From contig OZ244910.1 of assembly GCA_965221735.1 (NCBI GenBank), positions 2,480,001 to 2,544,000 on the forward strand: DNA of 64,000 nucleotides, written 5' to 3'. The notes under the pieces were generated by a model that saw only the letters and a program-made list of their open reading frames with translations, ran no database searches and had not been told where the DNA came from. Position numbers and translations under genes: made by a program. Shown here piece after piece: positions 59,174 to 64,000 of this stretch; position 1 is the first letter of the stretch; each line of letters begins with the position of its first letter. This stretch comes from UBA2991 sp965221735. GTDB lineage: Bacteria; Chloroflexota; Dehalococcoidia; Tepidiformales; Tepidiformaceae.

Positions 59174-60865
59174 ATGGTTCGGATGACGGGATCCCAGATC
59201 CTGCTGGAGTGTCTCCAGCGGGAGGGCGTATCGACGATATTCGGCTACCCCGGCGGGGTGGTCCTGCCGCTCTACGACACGCTGCCGCAGTTCCCCGCGC
59301 TCCGGCATGTGCTCGTCCGGCACGAGCAGGGCGCCGCGCACATGGCCGACGGCTATGCACGGGCCTCGGGCGAGGTCGGCGTCTGCCTGGCGACGAGCGG
59401 TCCCGGCGCGACGAACCTGGTCACGGGCATCGCGACCTCGTTCCTGGACTCGACGCCGATGGTGGCGATCACGGGCAACGTGGCGCGCACGCTGCTGGGC
59501 AAGGACGGCTTCCAGGAAGCCGACATCACCGGCATCACGCAGCCGATCACGAAGCACAACTACCTCGTGATGCGGGCCGAGAACATCGCGATGACGGTCC
59601 GCGAGGCGTTCCACATCGCGCGGTCGGGCCGCCCCGGTCCGGTACACGTCGACATTCCCAAGGACGTGTTCCAGGAGGAGGCGGAGTTCGAGTGGCCGGA
59701 GGAGATCAACCTGCGCGGCTACCGCCCGACGACGAAGGGGCACGCGGGGATGATCCGGCGGGCGGCGGACGCCATCAACAAGGCCAAGCGTCCGATCATC
59801 ATCTCCGGGCACGGGATCGTCTGGGGCGACGCCTCGGACGAGCTGGTGGAGCTGGCGGAGAAGGCGCAGATCCCGGTGATCACGACCTTCCTCGGGATCG
59901 GGGGCTTCCCCGAAACCCACAACCTGAGCTACGGCTTCCTCGGCATGCACGGCATGTACCACGCGAACATGGCGGCGGACGAGGCGGACGTCGTGATCGG
60001 CATCGGGATGCGCTTCGACGACCGCGCCATGGGGCGGTTCAACGACTTCAACCCCGACGCGACGATCGTCCACATCGACATCGATCCGGCGGAGATCGGG
60101 AAGAACCTGCCGACGGCCATCCCCGTCGTGGGACACGTGAAGCGCGTCCTGCCGGAGCTGACGGATCGCCTCGAGGAGCGCGACCGATCGCAGTGGCTGG
60201 GCTGGATCGACAGGGTGGAGGAGGAGCACCCGAGCCTGGAGATCCGGGAGACGCGGCGGCTCATCCCGCAGGAGATCGTGCGCACGCTGTACGAGGAGAC
60301 GAACGGCGGGGCGACGCTGGTGACGGGCGTCGGCCAGCACCAGATGTGGGCGGGCCAGCACTACTTCTACGACAGTCCGCGGAAGCTGGTCTCGTCCGGT
60401 GGCCTGGGAACGATGGGGTTCGAGCTGCCGGCCGCGATCGGGGCGCAGATGGGCATGCCCGAGTCGGAGGTCTGGGCGATCTGCGGAGACGCGGGCTTCC
60501 AGATGACGATGCAGGAGCTGGCCGTCTGCGTGGATGAACGCATCCCGGTGAAGATCGCGATCATGAACAACGGCTACCTGGGCATGGTTCGCCAGTGGCA
60601 GGAGCTGTTCTACGACGAGAACTTCGTCTCGGTGGCGGTGACGCAGCCGGACTTCTGCAAGCTGGCGGAGGCGTACGGCATCCGCGCGCTGCGGATCGAG
60701 TCGAAATCGGAGGTGCTTCCCGCCATCCAGGAGGCACGGAACTACGACGGACCGATCCTGCTCGACTTCCACGTGGACCAGGACGAGAACGTGTGGCCGA
60801 TGGTTCCGGCGGGGGCCGCCCTTTCGGAGACGATCGAGATGCCGGAGAAGGAGCTCGTGCGATGA
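59174..60865 (+). CDS. ilvB: Acetolactate synthase large subunit
   Basis: The ThDP enzyme has the catalytic glutamate E51 in RHEQGAAHMADGYAR, TSGPGATNLVTGIA, and the ThDP/Mg motif CGDAGFQMTMQEL followed by MNNGYLGMVRQWQ. It condenses pyruvate, or pyruvate and 2-oxobutyrate, in branched-chain amino-acid synthesis. ATG at 59174 with GGAAGG upstream matches the family; an ATG at 59099 in the same frame would put the structured leader into the protein. The stop overlaps ilvN (ATGA). Confidence 0.95.
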   Translation: MVRMTGSQILLECLQREGVSTIFGYPGGVVLPLYDTLPQFPALRHVLVRHEQGAAHMADGYARASGEVGVCLATSGPGATNLVTGIATSFLDSTPMVAITGNVARTLLGKDGFQEADITGITQPITKHNYLVMRAENIAMTVREAFHIARSGRPGPVHVDIPKDVFQEEAEFEWPEEINLRGYRPTTKGHAGMIRRAADAINKAKRPIIISGHGIVWGDASDELVELAEKAQIPVITTFLGIGGFPETHNLSYGFLGMHGMYHANMAADEADVVIGIGMRFDDRAMGRFNDFNPDATIVHIDIDPAEIGKNLPTAIPVVGHVKRVLPELTDRLEERDRSQWLGWIDRVEEEHPSLEIRETRRLIPQEIVRTLYEETNGGATLVTGVGQHQMWAGQHYFYDSPRKLVSSGGLGTMGFELPAAIGAQMGMPESEVWAICGDAGFQMTMQELAVCVDERIPVKIAIMNNGYLGMVRQWQELFYDENFVSVAVTQPDFCKLAEAYGIRALRIESKSEVLPAIQEARNYDGPILLDFHVDQDENVWPMVPAGAALSETIEMPEKELVR

Positions 60866-61464
60866 CGACCAGCAACGGAACACGGCCAAGCACGCACACG
60901 GTCGTCGCGATCGTCGAGGACAAGCCGGGCGTCCTGCAGCGGGTTGCCGGGCTGTTCCGGCGGCGCGGGTTCAACATCGAGTCGCTGGCGGTGGGTCCGA
61001 CCGAGCTCGAGGGCCTGAGCCGCATGACCATCATCGTCGACGGCGCGAGCGCGCCGGTGGAGCAGGTGGAGAAGCAGCTCTACAAGCTCATCGACGTGGT
61101 GAAGGTGAGCGACCTGACACACGAGGACGCGATCACGCGCGAGCTGGCGCTGCTGAAGGTGCGCTGCAACAACGTGAACCGGCACGAGCTTCTGGACATC
61201 GCCAACGTGTTCCGCGCGGACGTCATCGACATGGCGACGAACTCGCTGATGCTCCAGGTGGTCGGCGACGAGGACAAGATCAACGGGCTCATCAAGATGT
61301 GCGAGCCGTACGGCATCCGCGAACTCTCGCGGACGGGCACGATCGCGATGACGCGCGGGCAGAAGACGACAACGGTTCACGAGTCGGAGCCGGAGGCAAT
61401 CGCGCGCGTGCACCAGAGCCAGGGCCGGCGCGTGGAGGCGGACCTGCCCTTCAGCAGCGACTAG
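60862..61464 (+). CDS. ilvN: Acetolactate synthase regulatory subunit
   Basis: An ACT domain opens the protein (VVAIVEDKPGVLQRVAGLFRR, RGFNIESLAVGPTE), and a C-terminal IlvN domain follows (ALLKVRCNNVNRHELLDIANVF). It activates IlvB and gives valine feedback inhibition. At 200 residues it is a single-ACT bacterial form with an extra polar tail. It overlaps ilvB by four bases. ilvC and ilvD are not in the window. Confidence 0.95.
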   Translation: MTTSNGTRPSTHTVVAIVEDKPGVLQRVAGLFRRRGFNIESLAVGPTELEGLSRMTIIVDGASAPVEQVEKQLYKLIDVVKVSDLTHEDAITRELALLKVRCNNVNRHELLDIANVFRADVIDMATNSLMLQVVGDEDKINGLIKMCEPYGIRELSRTGTIAMTRGQKTTTVHESEPEAIARVHQSQGRRVEADLPFSSD

Positions 61465-61492
61465 AGGCACTGTCGGCGGCGCTCTGGGAGCG

Positions 61493-61930
61493 CTAGCCGG
61501 CGCCGCCGGAGTCTGGCGCCTGCTCGTCCGAAAAGGGGTTGAACACCGCCACGGCGGCGGGTTCGAAGTGCCTGACATTGCGGGTGACGACCGTCAGGCC
61601 GTGCTCCAGCGCCGTGGCCGCAATCAGCAGGTCGGCGCTCTGATAGCCGAGGGCGGCTGAGAGCCGACCCCATCGCTGAGCAGTCGGGAGATCGACGGGA
61701 AGGATGCGGTCGCCATACCAGGCGAGCACCCGGTCGAGCCAGCCGGACAGCTCGTCCGCGAAGGCCGGGTCTGCGCGCCGCTGCCGCTCGATGCCTCGCT
61801 CGACCTCACCGATTGTCACAACACTGAGGAAGAGCCCCGACGTGCGCTGGGCCATCAGCCATCGGGCGGGACCGGGGTGGCGGTCCCCTCGACGCAGCGC
61901 CGACAGCACGTCGGTGTCAATCAGGAACAT
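61493..61930 (-). CDS. vapC: PIN-domain toxin (VapC/FitB type)
   Basis: The PIN nuclease acidic residues are visible: D5 in LIDTDVLSAL, the Glu of VTIGEVERGI, and the later Asp in QSADLLIAATALEHGLTVVTRN. VapC and FitB toxins cut RNA. Its ATG overlaps the antitoxin stop as TGATG, the usual order of antitoxin first. The pair sits between ilvN and a carboxylase gene and may be a mobile addition. Confidence 0.88.
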   Translation of the reverse strand: MFLIDTDVLSALRRGDRHPGPARWLMAQRTSGLFLSVVTIGEVERGIERQRRADPAFADELSGWLDRVLAWYGDRILPVDLPTAQRWGRLSAALGYQSADLLIAATALEHGLTVVTRNVRHFEPAAVAVFNPFSDEQAPDSGGAG

Positions 61931-62184
61931 CAGAGGTCCGAGGACCGTGGGGGGAGCACGAGTCGCTCGAAGTCGCGGCCGTCGCTGGGGATGTTGAGCA
62001 GCAGTTCCGCGAAGGTGGGGGCGTTCGCCTTCTCAATGTCGCGGAGGCGTTCGTACTCGTCGACCGCCAGCACCACAACGGCGGGCCGACCCCGGCGGGT
62101 GACCCGCTGCGGATCGCCCGCCAGGGCGGCATCGACGACCGCGCTGAAGCGGTTCTTGGCGTCCTGGAGGGGCCAGTCTGTCAT
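61930..62184 (-). CDS. Phd/YefM-type antitoxin
   Basis: The N-terminal MTDWPLQDAKNRFSAVVDAAL and RGRPAVVVLAVDEYERL are the Phd/YefM DNA-binding fold; the last 30 residues (FAELLLNIPSDGRDFERLVLPPR) form the toxin-neutralising tail that ends in the motif commonly seen with PIN partners. It overlaps the toxin gene. It probably represses the pair by binding the palindromic AGCTAGCT at 62195-62202 between the promoter and the start; that is inference. Confidence 0.88.
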   Translation of the reverse strand: MTDWPLQDAKNRFSAVVDAALAGDPQRVTRRGRPAVVVLAVDEYERLRDIEKANAPTFAELLLNIPSDGRDFERLVLPPRSSDL

Positions 62185-62213
62185 GTCCGTAACCAGCTAG
62201 CTTGTCTGTCTAG

Positions 62214-62219
62214 ATTATA
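62214..62219 (-). promoter_or_regulatory. Consensus -10 TATAAT of the toxin-antitoxin pair
   Basis: A perfect TATAAT on the minus strand lies 29 bases before the antitoxin ATG. The best -35 candidate, TTGGTC, is only 15 bases away and weak. AGCTAGCT (62195-62202) downstream is a possible operator. Confidence 0.55.
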
Positions 62220-62222
62220 CGG

Positions 62223-64000
62223 TCATTCCAGCTCGACCAACAGCGCGCCGGCCTCGACGACCTCGTCGGGGGCGACGTGGACGGCGCGAACCGTGCCCGC
62301 GCCGGGCGCGGTGATGGCGTGCTCCATCTTCATCGCATCGAGGACGGCGACGATGTCGCCGTCGGCGACGGCGGCCCCTTCGCGCACGTTGACGGCGGCG
62401 ACGCGACCGGCCAGGGGCGCGCGAATCTCGCCGGCAGGGCCCTCGCCCGCACGGGCGGCGGCAGACGTGGCGGGTGGCGCAACGAGACGCAGACGAGACT
62501 CCCCAGTCGGGGTTTCGACAACGATCGCTCCGTCGTAGTCGAGAGTCGCGGTAGCCGTGGCCAGATCCGCAGCGTCCACGGGCTCGCCGTCAACGGTGGT
62601 GGCGTCCCGACCGATTGAGACGGCGCGGGGTCCGGCACCGTCGTCGAGCCAGAGGGTGCGGGCGCCGGGCGCGAGCCAGGCGGCGCCGTCGAAGCCCCGG
62701 CCCTCGCCCCCGGCGAGAAGCTGGGCAGCCGCGACGAGGGCGGCGGGGTGCGGGCGAGCGGCTTCGAGGAGGGCGGGGAGCTCACGCTCAAGCCACTGCA
62801 CGCTCGCCTCGCCCGCGGCGAAGGAGGGGTCGGCGACGACGGCGCGGTGGAGGGGCAGGTTCGTGCGGAGACCCTGGACGGAGGCGCTGCCGAGCACGCC
62901 GGCGGCGAGGCTCAACGCCTCGGGGCGGCGGGGGCCGCGGACGATGAGCTTGGCGACGAGCGAGTCGTACTCGCTGGGGACGGCATCGCCGGGCTCATAA
63001 CCCGTGTCGAGGCGGGCTCCGGGGGCGTCGAGTGCGGTGAGGCGGCCCGCGGCGGGGAGGAAGCCGGCCCAGGGGTCCTCAGCGTTGAGGCGGAACTCGA
63101 TCGCGTGGCCGTCGAAGCGCACGCCTTCCTGGCCGAAGGGAAGGGACTCACCGGCGGCGACGGCCATCTGGAGGGCCACGAGATCGAGGCCGGTGACGGC
63201 CTCGGTGACGGGGTGCTCGACCTGGAGGCGCGGATTCACCTCAAGGAAATAGAAAGGGCGTCGGCCGCCCTCGGGTTCGCCGACGAGGAACTCGACGGTG
63301 CCGGCGTTCACGTAGCCGGCGGCGCTCGTGAGTCGCAGGGCGGCGCTTGTGAGTTCGGCGCGAAGGGGCGCGTCGACCACAGGGCTGGGCGTCTCCTCCA
63401 CGAGCTTCTGGTGGCGGCGCTGCACGGAGCAATCGCGCTCACCAAGGTGGATCGCGTTCCCGTGCGCGTCGGCGAGCACCTGGACCTCGACGTGGTGGGC
63501 ATTCTCGACGTAGCGCTCGACGAAGAGGCGGTCGTCGCCGAAGGCGGCGGCGGTCTGGCGGCGGGCGGCTTCGATGGGGGGAGCGAGGTCGTCCGGCGTA
63601 GAGACAACGCGCATCCCGAGGCCGCCCCCTCCGCCCCGGGCCTTGAGCATGAGCGGGAAGCCAACCTTGCGGGCGGCCTCGGCAAGCTCGGCATCGGTCG
63701 CGCCCTCGGCGCCGGGGGCGACGGGCACGTCGTTGGCGACTGCGAGGTCGCGGGCGGCGACCTTGTCGCCGAGCAGGGTCAGCGTCTCGGGGGAGGGGCC
63801 GACGAAGACGAGGTTGGCATCCGCGCAGGCGCGGGCGAAGTCGGGGCGCTCGCTGAGGAGACCGTAGCCGGGGTGGACGGCCTCGCAGCCGGTGTCTTTC
63901 GCCGCGGCGATGACGGCATGGAGGTCGAGGTAGGTGTCGGCGGCGGCGTAGCCTTCAAGCAGCACGACCTCGTCGGCGAGACGGGCGGCGAGGCCGTGGC
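62223..64000 (-). CDS. Acyl-CoA carboxylase alpha subunit (biotin carboxylase + BCCP), 5' end off the window
   Basis: The frame is open to the right edge, so the N-terminal biotin-carboxylase residues are missing. Visible are the ATP-grasp loop MLKARGGGGGLGMR, ERDCSVQRRHQKLVEE, EVNPRLQVEHPVTEAVTGLDLV, and at the C-terminus a biotinyl domain with the lysine in DAMKMEH. This two-in-one form is typical of acetyl/propionyl-CoA carboxylases of actinobacterial and Chloroflexota type and works with a separate carboxyltransferase. The gene ends 38 bases downstream of the antitoxin start on the same strand. Confidence 0.92.
   Translation of the reverse strand, partial: HGLAARLADEVVLLEGYAAADTYLDLHAVIAAAKDTGCEAVHPGYGLLSERPDFARACADANLVFVGPSPETLTLLGDKVAARDLAVANDVPVAPGAEGATDAELAEAARKVGFPLMLKARGGGGGLGMRVVSTPDDLAPPIEAARRQTAAAFGDDRLFVERYVENAHHVEVQVLADAHGNAIHLGERDCSVQRRHQKLVEETPSPVVDAPLRAELTSAALRLTSAAGYVNAGTVEFLVGEPEGGRRPFYFLEVNPRLQVEHPVTEAVTGLDLVALQMAVAAGESLPFGQEGVRFDGHAIEFRLNAEDPWAGFLPAAGRLTALDAPGARLDTGYEPGDAVPSEYDSLVAKLIVRGPRRPEALSLAAGVLGSASVQGLRTNLPLHRAVVADPSFAAGEASVQWLERELPALLEAARPHPAALVAAAQLLAGGEGRGFDGAAWLAPGARTLWLDDGAGPRAVSIGRDATTVDGEPVDAADLATATATLDYDGAIVVETPTGESRLRLVAPPATSAAARAGEGPAGEIRAPLAGRVAAVNVREGAAVADGDIVAVLDAMKMEHAITAPGAGTVRAVHVAPDEVVEAGALLVELE

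Overview
The window is a very GC-rich bacterial chromosome segment with dense, mostly overlapping genes, many GTG/TTG starts, no rRNA, tRNA, CRISPR array or insertion sequence that I can recognise. Gene content points to a Chloroflexota bacterium, probably Dehalococcoidia-like: SelB, a CysO/CysM cysteine route, a full cobalamin MetH, CaiB/Rieske/LLM/P450 oxidoreductive genes, MurT, and several small Zn proteins of a type I associate with that phylum. That placement is inference from gene content and composition. All 63 genes listed below are supported as open frames; only the last (biotin carboxylase subunit) runs off the right edge.

Layout. 1-1127: an acidic Met/Asp-rich surface protein and a small Cys4 protein. 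1193-12208 (minus): a long overlapping gene chain read from right to left as SirB1-like, Crp/Fnr regulator, GDPD, HemW, SelB, NurA, a linker gene, HerA, TusA, DsrE and a TusA::MetE fusion. 12300-18878: MFS transporter, cyclophilin, Ndk, TsaB/TsaE, phosphoesterase, XRE regulator, flavin reductase, citrate synthase. 18991-24587 (minus): leucine genes leuC-leuD with a conserved-looking 56-residue protein, Aat and leuB, then DUF2851 with an XRE regulator. 24630-29939 (minus): MurT, SWIM protein, tungstate-type ABC transporter, LLM oxidoreductase. 29979-33937 (minus): Rrf2 regulator, CysK, a sulfur-carrier::MoeB fusion, CysO, CysM. 34130-37531: MetH. 37571-39643: a membrane-anchored LuxR-type regulator. 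39722-48369: catabolic block (acyl-CoA synthetase, P450, aminotransferase, Zn protein; CaiB double-domain CoA-transferase; Rieske oxygenase). 48518-56495: a SAM-cycle island (apt, mtnA, mtnP, PfkB kinase, GNAT, ahcY, metK). 56508-58944: sugar nucleotide genes. 58966-61464: ilvB-ilvN behind a structured leader. 61493-62184: PIN toxin/antitoxin. 62223-64000: acyl-CoA carboxylase alpha subunit.

How the parts fit. Sulfur and one-carbon chemistry dominates: cysteine made by two synthases, one fed by a protein thiocarboxylate; methionine by MetH; SAM made, used and recycled by metK, ahcY, mtnP, mtnA and apt; and a second, unexplained methyl/sulfur module in which TusA and DsrE sulfur carriers sit beside a MetE catalytic core with its own TusA domain. 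That last module is my best candidate for an undescribed system.

Regulation. At least ten first genes have a TANNNT box ending 6-9 bases before the start codon and no Shine-Dalgarno sequence, which indicates widespread leaderless transcription. Other signals worth attention are a palindrome filling the spacer of one promoter, an inverted repeat over the start of an XRE gene, two heptamer-repeat patches directly after stop codons, a 34-bp tandem repeat before cysK, and mutually exclusive hairpins before ilvB.
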